From NCBI GenBank assembly GCA_026260175.1, contig JAKCWW010001201.1, positions 1 to 64,000 of the forward strand: a DNA stretch of 64,000 nt, written 5' to 3'. Every line of letters begins with the position of its first letter. Positions within the stretch are counted from its first letter, which is position 1. The DNA is from Reticulitermes lucifugus (lineage: Eukaryota > Arthropoda > Insecta > Blattodea > Rhinotermitidae). Positions 49,801-60,551 of this stretch are shown in pieces. The notes below the pieces were generated by a model that saw only the letters and a list, made by a program, of their open reading frames with translations, had not been told where the DNA came from and searched no databases. Made by a program: the position numbers and the translations under genes.

Positions 49801-50585
49801 TTATACAATTTATATCTATCATATAACAGTTCGGTTACTGAAATGAGCCGCCAGGGAGAGGACGGCCCTATTATAATACCAATAATTGTGTTGGTTTATC
49901 TTTCATCATCATGTACAATGAGCCATTCGAAAGCGACAAAGCGATTGTGTGGAATGGACCCCACCCCCTGCCCCATCACGTTAATACCACGTTCCGAGGA
50001 TCAGAATGTGCGAGGCGTGAATTCTCCATCCGCATGTATTGTAGCATGGTGCTTACACACGAAGAGCAGTGTCCTTCAATTCATCAGTTCTTGACAGCCT
50101 AACTCTGTAGTCATCAAAACTCTTCATTTTTAAACGTTTGTCTCTGCCCTTCACCGTCGCTGCTCTGCAGATTGTGAAAATGGGTAACTCTGTACAGATG
50201 AGTGCTCAAAAATCCACAGCTTCTGTTTATCTTCCACAGCTGCTATCGGACATGGGGCATGCTAAATATCAGACACACACACAGCAAAGCTTGTTTCACC
50301 ACGAACTGTAGAATATGTTATCGACAAATTCCGAAACGCCCGCTGAAGGAAAGAGCTCTGCCCCGCTTATCTAGTACAGTGCGTCAGAAGTCCGCTGTTC
50401 CTTGCCTTACTCCATGCCACAATGTACTGTAAGTCTGTTCCGTTTTTAGCCACCAACACTGCGGTGGCGGAAACCTGCGAGACATCCACGTTCTTCTCCA
50501 GCATCCTCTTCGGTCCTCTAATTGAGCATTTTTAAACATGTTTCCCCTACAAAATTTTGTTCACTTCCTTGACAGATTACACAGA
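46861..50585. other. unannotated intron 1 sequence
   Basis: 46960-47010 (ATATAAAATTTCATGAAAATCGT) may be another piece of the repeat at 22338 and 54082. A 111-codon - strand frame at 47366-47701 has no family resemblance. Nothing else recognised. Confidence 0.4.
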
Positions 50586-50645
50586 CTGACATGACGCAGG
50601 TAACAGTCGCTTTTTGCGATTTTGTGAACGGGCCTAAAACTTAAA
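50586..50645 (+). repeat. unclassified interspersed repeat, 3' fragment
   Basis: CTGACATGACGCAGGTAACAGTCGC and GTGAACGGGCCTAAAAC match the right-hand part of the copy at 22338-22557. Confidence 0.6.
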
Positions 50646-50877
50646 AGGGTCGATGAATTTTAATTAACTCCTAATATCACATTTCAGGTAAATCCGTTGG
50701 CACATCTCCAGGTGTTTCAAGCGTACAAACAGACGGTCGTGGCCTACTGAACTTGTCGTAATCATGATACGAAGGTCAGACTTTTGTTCTCTTTTTTGGT
50801 GTCCTGACAACGAACCGTCATTTTTTCAAAGGTAAAAAGCGTTCTCACAAAACTCAGTGGACGAAAGGAAAACATAT

Positions 50878-50945
50878 GTCTCTGCCGAGAATTGAACCCA
50901 GATTCTCAGCTCGTAAGAGCAGTTTCACACATGACACGCACTATA
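50878..50945 (-). other. tRNA-like segment
   Basis: On the - strand CTTACGAGCTGAGAATCTGG is followed by GGTTCAATTCTCGGC, a good B box / T-arm. A clear A box and acceptor stem are missing, so this is more likely a SINE head or tRNA relic than a tRNA gene. Confidence 0.3.
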
Positions 50946-52961
50946 TTAAATATACTAAATATAAGGCGTTAATGAATCGTGTTTCCCAACAGAAGCGAGG
51001 TGCAATGCGAATATATTTCTGTCCGGTTATTAACATAAAAAATAATCCAGTAGCATAAAAGTTGTCTTCTGCAACATTTAAATCCGGAGCACTTTTGTCT
51101 GAACAGGCCAAAACAGTGACGATTACTATCTTCTGAGATGTAATGGCGTGTAGTTTAATAGAAGGCATCAACATTTTGAAGGAACGTTCTTCCTTCACTC
51201 TCAGGATCGAACACGAGGGTCAACGTGTTCATCCAAAACATTGGTACCTACCCACCAAACTGCAGTGCATCACATCACAGAACGCTGTGAACTTCAAATT
51301 TGCCGCAATGAAAACTTTACATATCGCACTGCAGTAACTACTCTATCTCTTACACCAAAATACTGAAACAATGCACTGTTCAAAAGAATGATCACCTTCG
51401 AGAGTTTCACTCCCCTGACATCAATAACGCGCGACACACACCAGCCTAATGCATCCTGCAGGAGGCAAAAGCCACACGTTCCTATAGCAACTGCACTGCC
51501 TCGGGACAGACACTCCGAGCTTCTGCAGCATATGTGACGTGGGAACTTCTGTGAAACATCTCTAATTCACAATCTCGATGCTACTTCCTTTACTGGATAC
51601 GGCTGCAGAAATATCGCTTGTACGGATGTGCGCAGATGTATATCTGAACAGCAACAGACTCACACACCTAGAAAACACGTTTCTAATATCTCGATCAAGT
51701 CAGAACCCGCTTGCACCAGCACGGCAAAAAAAACATAAAAAGCAAGTAACGAACGTCACAGTAGGCAGTAACTGCTCTGGTCAGCAAAATTAATGGCGAC
51801 TCACAAAAACCTGAACACATTTTTATTCCAGTCGGTACTCTCTGTGCAAGAACTGCGCTAATGTTACGTTCGACCTCCAATTGAGGCCAGGTTGAGATGA
51901 ATTCTATCCGTGGTTGAAACTCAGGCATTATGGACCTCGCATTGAGATGCTGGATCTTGAAAATGGCTCTTCGAAGAGCAAGAAGTAATTCATATTTTTA
52001 TAAGTGATTCTGTAACAAACAAAAAAAACCTTCTAAGCTATATGTTAAGATAGTTGAAAAAATTACTATTTTTGGTAAAATTGGGTGGAATTCAGTTCTA
52101 AGACACCTACATAAATCAGCCTGCTGAGCAGTGTGGAAACAGACAACTTTCAGAATATCAGCTTTGATTAAAGACATATAATGACGAAGTTGGAAAACGT
52201 GACCAATACTAATATTCTCCATCATAAGCTATGAAGTACAGTGAACCTCAGACTTTTCTAAACCACATACAAGAGAGGGATGTTATTGTCTGATAAATAA
52301 TGACGCCACGAGGCTATTTTTAGGTAACTGGTAAGCCATTATTTACACCAAAACGACTTGCTTCTTTTATATTTCCTACATAATCAAATACAACTGACAA
52401 AACACGTTAACAGTGCTTGAAGAATCCATTTTTCATACATACACAGCTCCAACATATACAATCATTATGAGGCCACAAATAGCGTCCAAGGCCAAGACTA
52501 AATCCGCAATGCATAGAAACGGCCGCATAATGCATTCAGTGTTGTATTGTGTACTTTCCATTAGACGTGCTGCAAAGACTGCGTAAAATCGTCAATCAAT
52601 ATGGACGGCAGACTAAATCGAAGGTTCGAGACGGTTATTATATAATTGCATTAACGGCCGATAGTGAGAAGTTTGAGGGGAGTCTTTGTACTTAAGCACT
52701 GCACTGCGCGTTCCTTCATCAAAAAATTATATACGTAAATACACGCACGCACAGAGATTTTAACGCGACACGGAGCAGGCTTGAGCAGTTCAGAAAGAGC
52801 AGCATCGGTCAGCAACAATGATGTCGTCCGCTCTATAGCGAGCAGTCCCGCGATAAAAAAAATGGGACCTCCAAAATACTGACTGTTAATGTACACTCTA
52901 TGAGATGATTTGCAGATTTTATGAGCGGGTTCTGCTTTAAGATGGACACTTGTACATACGT

Positions 52962-52965
<4 letters not shown>
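50946..52965. other. unannotated intron 1 sequence
   Basis: Short frames only; nothing recognised. Confidence 0.45.
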
Positions 52966-53019
<54 letters not shown>

Positions 53020-53069
53020 NNNNNNNNNNNNNNNNNNNNNNNNNNNNNNNNNNNNNNNNNNNNNNNNNN

Positions 53070-53132
<63 letters not shown>
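52966..53132. repeat. (CA)n microsatellite with a 50-N assembly gap
   Basis: CA repeats at 52966-53019, exactly 50 N at 53020-53069, then CA repeats to 53132 with two GACA interruptions. The true array length is unknown. Long open frames drawn through it are artefacts. Confidence 0.98.
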
Positions 53133-53135
<3 letters not shown>

Positions 53136-54081
53136 TATACAACAGATGAGAAATGGAATGCAATATTATATACTGCAGGCACGCGTTTTCAAGCGTGCCC
53201 TATGCTACGTCTCTCTCCTTGGTCTCACACGGCCCAACTACTACTACCGAAAAAAAAGGGGGTCAGGTATCAGGCAAATATTTTAAAGCAAAATGAAACG
53301 CGCAACTAATAAGCAGTTACTGTCAGTACAACGAGTAATCACAACGTATAGCCAAATAACAAAACGTATTCCTCACCCAATACTATGAGAGGAGAAACAC
53401 GTGCCATCAATGACGGAGACGAGAAATATACTCACTTTATCTAAACCTTGGGGAACGAGAATACCTGGGAAATAATGTTAAAACAGATCTTAAATAAACA
53501 GGGAGTGAATATCTGGACTGGAGTTAGCAGGCTCGGGATGGCAGGCTGTTATGTGCACGGCAATGTAACGTCAACTTCCAGGAAGGGAGCAGAACATGTT
53601 GACCAGCTATGAGACTCTCAGTTTCCCGGGGAATCTCAGTTGCTCGAAAGACGCTGCTCCATGGAGGCAGGTAGGAAGTTTAAAAATTAACAGACCCTTT
53701 CAAAGCATTGAAGGTTCCCGCCAATTTTGTGTACGATAATTTTCAAACAGGTAAAAATTACTGCTTAACAAGAGAGACCATGTGCGTATAACGTTAACAT
53801 TGAGGAGTTTTCGCGTAACCACTATTGCCGTGGAAAAGCAAAAAGTATTACATACTCTGAGTGTGTGTCTGTAATCTCAGTTATCCAGCATGCCAAGGGC
53901 ATGCGCCGTAGCATACTGCCACCTGAGGCCTGCAAGGGTCTACCATATGTTTCCACATTATCTCATAAACGGCACGATTTTCGGAAAAAAGTTATTGAAC
54001 ATAAAATGTGAGTTTTGATTTCTCTACATCTTTTGTCTGAAACATTTCGCATTCCAACAAAAGTTCAGCGAGATACTATCA
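53133..54081. other. unannotated intron 1 sequence
   Basis: From about 53793 it loosely resembles 22140-22200 and may be the left part of the next repeat. No gene seen. Confidence 0.4.
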
Positions 54082-54290
54082 TAAATGTACATAGGTCTTC
54101 ATCTAAAGTACCTGTTATTCTTGTCAGATTTTAATGAAACTTGAATTTTCTCGACAGATTTTCGAAAAATACTTAAATCAAAATTCATGAAAATCCGTCC
54201 ACTGGGAGCCGTTGTTCCATGCGGGCATATTGACGGACAGACGGACAGACAGACATGATGAAGGTAAGAGTCGCTTTATGAGAGGTCTGT
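54082..54290 (+). repeat. unclassified interspersed repeat, copy 2
   Basis: Partner of 22338-22557. Shared blocks in order are GGTCTTCATCTAA, TTTTCTCGACAGATTTTCG, AAATTCATGAAAATCCGTCC, CTGGGAGCCG, GACGGACAGACGGACAGAC and AAGGTAAGAGTCGC. Confidence 0.7.
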
Positions 54291-55310
54291 AAACTTGCTG
54301 CTCCAGATGTCTACACATATCTTGATCCACACATCACAGATCTTGAATGACGATCTGATAGGGACGGCACTACTGGAGTCCCGCAGAAGCGTCGTTAGAT
54401 AGCATTCCTAGTTAAAACCGGCTACGGAGTACGGACGAATGCAATTCGTACACACCACTTCATCCACATTGTACACAGACAATACAGATGCCCAAAATGC
54501 CTCTGGACGCCAGTCCACTGCAAGTCACGTCGATGTAGCTAAAAAAAATAATCCAGAATGACACTACTGTCTTAAAAGCAGTTACAAATTACACGAGTAT
54601 ATGTTACAGTTCACATATTGTATAAAATTTGAATGAAGTGAGTGGAATTATTGCAGTGAAATCTGGACAGAGAGATCTAGTATGGGATTAACAAATATTT
54701 GAAGGATATGCCTCATGTCTAATAAACGAAAGTAAAAATTGAATTCGGACTACTTACAAATTTATAAAACGAGTGACTTATGCACATTTCGTACAACGTA
54801 CAGAGATCCAGGTGCAATTCTAGAACCTGTTGATGACACGCTATTCACTAAGCAATGCCGAGTTTTTACACACTGGCGACCAACTCTGGTCGCTAGAACT
54901 ATGAAATTCAGGCATGTAGAGATTATCCAAACGTTTCCAGATCCATGCGCCAGCGTCAGCACTGGTGAAAGTGCTCTTTCATCCAGTTCCACTTATCGGA
55001 GACATGGAAGAACCACAAATTAGTTCTGCATGTCGAAGCAACAAGAAGCGCCTGTTGAGTCAATATTTCGGTTGTCCAACAGAAACTCTGTTTCAGTGTT
55101 AACCCAAATCTAAAAGCGAGTAATGTCAATGGCACTAATTCACCTGCTCGGGACTCGGCTCTTTGTGGAAATGTAGAGGAAATGTGAGGGAAGGTAAGTG
55201 TGGCTCGCACTCCTTAGAGAGTTGCAAAACCGAGTCCCGGACATTACAGTCTTTCTGCTATAGCGAAGGTAATTCAGCACTCGAAAACTGGAAGTGTAGG
55301 AAATATACTA
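54291..55310. other. unannotated intron 1 sequence
   Basis: Overlapping frames of 76-94 codons on both strands at 54739-55210 without family resemblance. Confidence 0.45.
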
Positions 55311-55538
55311 GGCTGTGTCATGGCTCAGGCGGTTAGTCGCCGGCCTCACACCGCAGGGGTCAGGGTTCGATCCCAGGCTTTGCCAAGTAAGATTTGTGGT
55401 GGACAAAGTAGTACTGGGAAAGGTTTTTAGTCGCATCATTCGGGTTTCTCCTGTCAGCATCATTCCACTCCATACTCCTCATTCACCTATCACCGACGCT
55501 TTTATGATCTTAACAATTAATGGTGTCGTTAAATAGCA
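55311..55538 (+). mobile_element. SINE, family C (tRNA-derived), better copy
   Basis: Clean Pol III promoter: A box TGGCTCAGGCGG (55321-55332) and B box GGTTCGATCCC (55364-55374). The body has AAGATTTGTGGTGGACAAAG, GGGTTTCTCCTGTCAGCAT and CCACTCCATACTCCTCATTC. The 3' end AATGGTGTCGTTAAATAG is a non-poly(A) tail of the kind SINEs often share with a partner LINE. The whole is about 230 bp. Much better preserved than the family C copy at 37565. Confidence 0.85.
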
Positions 55539-56123
55539 TAATAAAAATGAAATACAAGCTCACTTTATATTATCTCCTAAGCAAGCAAATCCTTCACTTT
55601 CTGCCATAACTGTACTTTCGAGCTTATGAGAAATTTTGATAATTGCACGGTGAACACTTACTAGTACATACAAGAATTTCATCGAAAACTTGAAGAGTTA
55701 TGTATGTACAACTGGGTGTCATTTGTGGCTTGAATACCAAAGAACTGGGTGTTCAGTAACACGCTGACTAAAGATTAAACCATATTTCCAAAAAGTACGG
55801 TTCACCTCTAAAGAAGTATTTTACGGTGTAAATAATAATATCAACAAAACTCACTGGAGAAGAAGAATGTTACGATTAACTCCTCCTTTAGTATTCAATT
55901 TATTAGTCATTCGTCTATTTAAAAAGAACCATCATTGCTGATTCCCTCATGTCTTAGTCCATCTTGTACCTGCCACTCACACAAACGTACGTAACAGTTT
56001 CGTCTTCCCTGTGTGCCACTGTGCATTACTGCGAATCAGCTCTATCTAGTACATATCCCCATAATCCAATTCCATAATATTAATCTACACCTCGGTCTCA
56101 AAAGTGACGTGTGTTACTGGCAG
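55539..56123. other. end of intron 1 before exon 2
   Basis: AT-rich; nothing recognised apart from the acceptor at 56121-56123. Confidence 0.5.
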
Positions 56124-56356
56124 GCTTCTTCCCGCTGCCGTCCATCTACTGTCTGGCATGGATCTGCCTGGACGTGCTGTTCTGCACAGCCTCCATAATG
56201 CACCTGTGCACCATCAGCGTGGACCGCTACCTCAGCCTGCGGTACCCAATGAAGTTCGGACGCAATAAAACCAGGCGGAGAGTCACCCTCAAGATCGTCT
56301 TCGTGTGGCTCCTCTCCATCGCCATGAGCCTTCCACTCTGCCTCATGTACTCTCAG
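56124..56356 (+). CDS. 5-HT2: 5-HT2-type serotonin receptor, coding exon 2 (TM3, TM4)
   Basis: Second coding exon, receptor residues 124-201. After the split Gly, FFPLPSIYC ends ECL1; C133 (C3.25) should form the disulphide with ECL2. TM3 carries the amine-binding Asp D140 (D3.32) in CLDVLFCTASI and ends in the G-protein motif D157-R158-Y159. Loop 2 contains YPMKFGRNKTRRR, a highly conserved 5-HT2 signature. TM4 has W185 (W4.50) and P194. The acceptor is ctggcag| with only a weak pyrimidine tract; the donor is TCTCAG|GTAACA, phase 0. The open frame fits exon 1 in phase 1 and exon 3 in phase 0 with no residue missing from the TM2-TM3 loop, so no microexon is needed inside the 51-kb intron. Position 3.36 is Cys (C144), where human 5-HT2A has Ser. 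Confidence 0.96.
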
Positions 56357-57976
56357 GTAACAACGTCAGTGACCTTTCACAGCGACAATTAAACTAAAAA
56401 AACATTAAATAAAAAACCAAACATACTTTGGCAGTCTTCTGTTCTGAACATGTATTTCAATCATTTATTAATACATTTTGGACGCACAATCCCTCTTGGC
56501 ATCTAATTTACATCGATTACCGGACCTACCTAGGCGAGTTTAAAAATTAAAATTACAAATTAGGCCACCTTCAGTTCAAACACATCAAAAGTTTGAAAAT
56601 TCATAATTCTTCTAAAAACAAAAAGGAGAGTAATAAATTAGAAAGCTTTCCGGTAAACATGAATGTATTGTGTTGTATTTTTTACATCCTTAATCACATT
56701 AATTCACAGACGCTAAACCTGCTCTTCGATTGCCTTTTTTTAGAGACATGTTGATGCATTAATTAAAATTACGTGTGTTTCCTTCGCACTAAGAACTTAG
56801 ATTTTCAGAGTTACCCGTCGTGTAATTTTCAAGGCTTATATATAATTCCATCTACATTTCCAACAATCATACGCTGCAAAACCCAAAACTCCGTTTCTCA
56901 GTTACAGCCACTGCCCGCGTGTTACGTTCCGGATTAGTGCATTTACTTTTATTGTTTGTTTCCCTGTAAGAATATTTCAGACATGATATTCATAAGAGCA
57001 TCTGAACTCACTCGTGTACATCCATGCACTTGGAACGACTCCGGTCGGGAGTTTGAAATACGATTTCGAACTGTATAACACGAATTTCACGCCCGCAGAC
57101 TACTCGTTGTCCTGCTTATCTCCCGTTAAATCAGCTGGATACAACCTGATATTGGCAGCTGACAGTGTCGAAAAAAATATGTTTTTGGATAACAACAATA
57201 AATCACGTCTTTTCCTCAAGCCGTCCGATTTAAATGCCCAAAATAACCTACAGAATGCAACGAGGCAAACAGCCTCTAAGACATGGATTCGTTTTCATAT
57301 AATGGGACGCTTTAGAGTAAAGTTGTCCAAATGTAAAACTCATTGTTAGCAATTTCTGGTTTCTTTAGATAAACTGAATATAAAAAGTGCAAACTTTATT
57401 TCGGGTAGTAGGACTGAATTTACTTACGTTTCATCGCATGTTTTATCACACCCTGATATTTAAGAACAAACAGACGAAGAGAATATTTGCACCTCAGAGG
57501 GATGAAGTAACAAGAGGACGGCGGAAACCGTAAAATGAGGAGCTTGTGAATTGCCTCTCATCTCTGAATATTATAGGGGTGCTGAAAACCAGGATGCGAT
57601 GAGTGGGATATGAAGTACACACAGTACTAGATGTAAAATGCGTACAAAGTTTAGTCGAAAACTTTTAAACAGTTAGAAAACCTGGGCGCAGACAGGAGGA
57701 TAGCATTAAAATTCATCTTAATTAAAGAGGCTGAGAAGTTCTAAACTGGATTTCAGTGGCTCAAGATTAGATACGGTGGCGTGCACTGCTGAACACAGTA
57801 ATTAACCTTCAGTTACAACAGGAGGAGGAGAATTTAAATAGCGCAGCTATTAACAGCTCCCCAAAAAATGACTCTGCTTCGTGCACTAGGCTGGCCACAG
57901 TATACGAAAGTAATATAAACAGTGAGAAACCGATCTGCATCTAGTCACAGACAAGGTATACGTGTATTTCACTCTT

Positions 57977-58600
57977 TGTCAGTAATTACCGTCACAACCA
58001 ATGTGTATATTTCTGACACATTAGGCTACCGGTTTCAGCTCTATAGGGCTATCGTCAGGCCTATACAAAACTATGAAAATCAAACTCGATACATTTAGTC
58101 AAAGGAATCCCGTTATTTTGCACAATTATATGTATAAAAACGTAGAAATTGTACATGCGTGGATACCACACAAAATAACAAGAGTACGGGAAAAGTCTAC
58201 ACAACCGACCTTCCTGCAGGACCAGTCCATCCGGTCGCACCAAGATCCGTACGTAAAGTACAGATCAACACTGGCCTTTTACATTAACACTGCACATACA
58301 TCCACATCTCACGGTCCGACGCCATTTTATTTTATATATTTTTATATATTCTGATATACCTTTTTATACTCACGTTTTTATTCTTATACGCTTCTGTATT
58401 TTATACTTTTTATATTCACATTGTTGATACATGCTTTTTCTTAGGCAACCTCCCCCCCCTCGTTTTTATACATAGCCGATAGCCTAATGTGTCAAAAATA
58501 TATATGTTGGTTGTTACTGTAATTACTGACAACAGTGAAACATACCTTGCATGCACATGCCAACGGGGATATCTAATATTAAAGTTAGTCACAGACAGTT
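57977..58600 (-). mobile_element. Penelope-like element end, fold-back, with hammerhead-like motif
   Basis: Inverted arms at 57977-58032 and 58476-58531 share TGTCAGTAATTAC..., CCAA.GTGTATAT and TAGGCTA.CGG. The left arm runs into a complete hammerhead-like core on the - strand; the right arm holds only the half beyond GAAA. The inner T-rich segment and the tail (58255-58600) match 14265-14665. Insertion was into intron 2 of the receptor gene. Confidence 0.68.
58022..58063 (-). ncRNA. hammerhead-ribozyme-like motif
   Basis: On the - strand: stem I TAGGC pairs with GCCTA (58059-58063 with 58022-58026, five pairs), core CTGACGA (58052-58058), stem II AGCCC / GAGCT with a TATA loop (five pairs, one G.T), GAAA (58033-58036), palindromic CCGG (58029-58032) and GTA (58027-58029). 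Next to 23190 this is the most complete copy. Confidence 0.72.
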
Positions 58601-60337
58601 ACGTGCCCCCAAGTAAAAAATAGTGTTCCATGTAGCCTACTGTGCCTGCTAAGTGCACCCCTGGAGCCCGAGAGCTTCAGTAGAACTCACTCGAAGCGTT
58701 TACATTGGGCACTCGTCATTTCTCAACATTACCCTTCCCTTACATCACAAATTAAGACCTTCACATAAAGGATAAAACAGAAATTTGAGTTGTATGGAGG
58801 GGAGAAACCATTCGCTTTAACTCCTTTCGCAACGGTGATACCAGCCAGAAAAATAATATCACATTATCTTCAGGCACTGTATTTGATTACTTCACCAGTA
58901 TTTATAGGCCTATTACATTAATGTACTTATAAGGCCTAATAACATCCTTAAAACAGAAAATCACCAGAGAGTGCGGAATATCACAAAAGTGTCAGAATTA
59001 TGGCTAATAAAAAGCCGGATAATATGTCAATTATTTATAACAGCTCGACAACTTAGGCTTTTATTAGTCAAAACTTAGGACGGCGTGTCAAGTAGAAAAC
59101 AAGCCACCGGATATAACAAATTAGATAGGGACCCTTAGAATGTAACTACGCGAATGTCCAACAACACGATGAATTCAAACTGGGCTCACAACACTAAATT
59201 TAGAATTGGTAATAATTTACTAGACAACTCACAAGAAACCCGTCTCGGTGCCCCCAAAGGTTTTGAAAAGACACCTCTAAAAGCCATAGTACGCTTCACA
59301 TGAGAGTAAACTGTTTCATCCCAAGAGAGTTTTAAAATTTTTAAAAGCAAATGCTCAAATTATTTTAGACCATTTCTTCTAGGTCTGTGCAGCACATCAC
59401 TTCAGCACCAAGCGTGACCCAGAAAGTCTGAACACTATGAGAGAAGTTGCCCGTCAGCACACTGTCCTGCTAAATTCTGTACTACATTTAAAACCATTTC
59501 AGGACCAAGCAGTTGCGGAACATCTACTAATGTGTTTGCGGAAACACGATGTTATACTAGTTGCTATTTCACATACAGATTTAAAGCACACCACGTGTTG
59601 TCATAGTTACAGAATTACCGAGTTCTAAAAACATTTCAACTTCAGGCTCTGAACACAGAAGTTTATAATAAACTGTATTCGACAGTAACAATGCAGCACA
59701 TACATAAACTCAACTTGCATATTTACAGAAGCTGAAAATCATGTAAATGGAACGCGCATTTACAGGATGGAAAACAGGAGGTAATTTCGACAAAAGGAGT
59801 ATATACACGCGTACTGTATTTATCTTTCCTTGTTCACATTCGTGTAATTGCAATTACAGCATAGTGTCACGCTTGCAATAATCGTACACTTAATTTAAAA
59901 TTAATTAGAAACCGCTAATTTATAAACATGACATGGGCTCGATGTCTGTCAACCAGTTTCAGTACGGAGTACTCCATGCCACACAAACATAAGTACTTTC
60001 AACTAAACGAGGCCTCTGCGACTTGCTGTGGACATGCAAAGCCTGTACGGTCTAATGTCTACTGACCTCTCTCTCTGTCTCATATTTCGTAACCTAAAAA
60101 TTATGGATATGACAATAAGTTTTAGTTATTTTCAAGAGCAATTAAGTTTTAAAAACAGGGGTTGTAACGTGCACGAAAAGCACATTCTCACTGGCATCAT
60201 TTCAAAGTCAGTTAATGCCACGACGTTTCTGTGAAACATATTTCGGCGGATACAACATTCATGACAACGTACTTAATGACAGTCATGTCACAAATGGCTA
60301 TTTAAGTCCACGCGGCACCACACTGTTTCTGTTACAG

Positions 60338-60551
60338 GACCATGACTCAGTGTTGGTGGACGGTACCTGCCAGATCCCTGACCCACTGTACAAGCTCATC
60401 GGCTCCATCGTCTGTTTCTACATCCCGCTCGGAGTCATGCTGCTTACCTACGCGCTGACAGTCCGACTACTGGCCGTGCAGCAGCAGAACTTAGGAGGTG
60501 GCGGCGCCGGGTGGTCAAGTGGCTGGCTGGGTCCTGGTACACCCTCTCTAG
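60338..60551 (+). CDS. 5-HT2: 5-HT2-type serotonin receptor, coding exon 3 (ECL2, TM5, start of loop 3)
   Basis: Third coding exon, residues 202-272 plus the first base of codon 273. It starts after a good acceptor (ctgtttctgttacag|) with DHDSVLVDGTCQIPDP, the second extracellular loop. C212 is the disulphide partner of C133. TM5 reads IGSIVCFYIPLGVMLLTYAL with P231 = P5.50; positions 5.42/5.43 are Gly-Ser and 5.46 is Cys. The frame then enters intracellular loop 3 with VRLLAVQQQNL and a Gly-rich GWSSGWLGPG stretch like the one I recall from Drosophila 5-HT2A, which is the main reason for leaning to the alpha/2A subtype. The donor is CTAG|GTAATA, phase 1. The frame happens to stay open for about 40 codons upstream into the intron, but the conserved sequence begins exactly at the acceptor. 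Confidence 0.95.

Larger units (their letters stand above)
5076..56123 (+). other. intron 1 of the receptor gene (about 51 kb)
   Basis: This GT..AG intron in phase 1 separates the exon ending TM2 from the exon starting TM3. It contains nearly all repeats of the window: the LINE and Tigger fossils, SINEs and hammerhead-like elements listed separately, and the assembly gap at 53020-53069. No open frame in it resembles a host protein, so no nested gene is called. Its length is what makes the gene span most of the window. Confidence 0.93.
56357..60337 (+). other. intron 2 of the receptor gene (about 4.0 kb)
   Basis: Phase 0 intron between TM4 and ECL2. It contains the fold-back, hammerhead-bearing element at 57977-58600; the rest (56357-57976 and 58601-60337) is AT-rich sequence in which I recognise nothing. 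Confidence 0.93.

Noticed and set aside
49843-50102. Overlapping + strand frames with GPHPLPHHVNTTFRG-like text
   Set aside because: Looks protein-like at first sight but I can match it to no family; no splice context supports an exon.
52651-53309. Long Cys-Val or His-Thr frames
   Set aside because: Artefact of the CA repeat and the N gap.
54875-54900. Small hairpin TGGCGACCA / TGGTCGCTA
   Set aside because: Only eight of nine pairs; expected by chance in 64 kb.
57014-57349. 111-codon open frame in intron 2
   Set aside because: Opens with GTG, no recognisable domain, and lies inside an intron of a clear gene.
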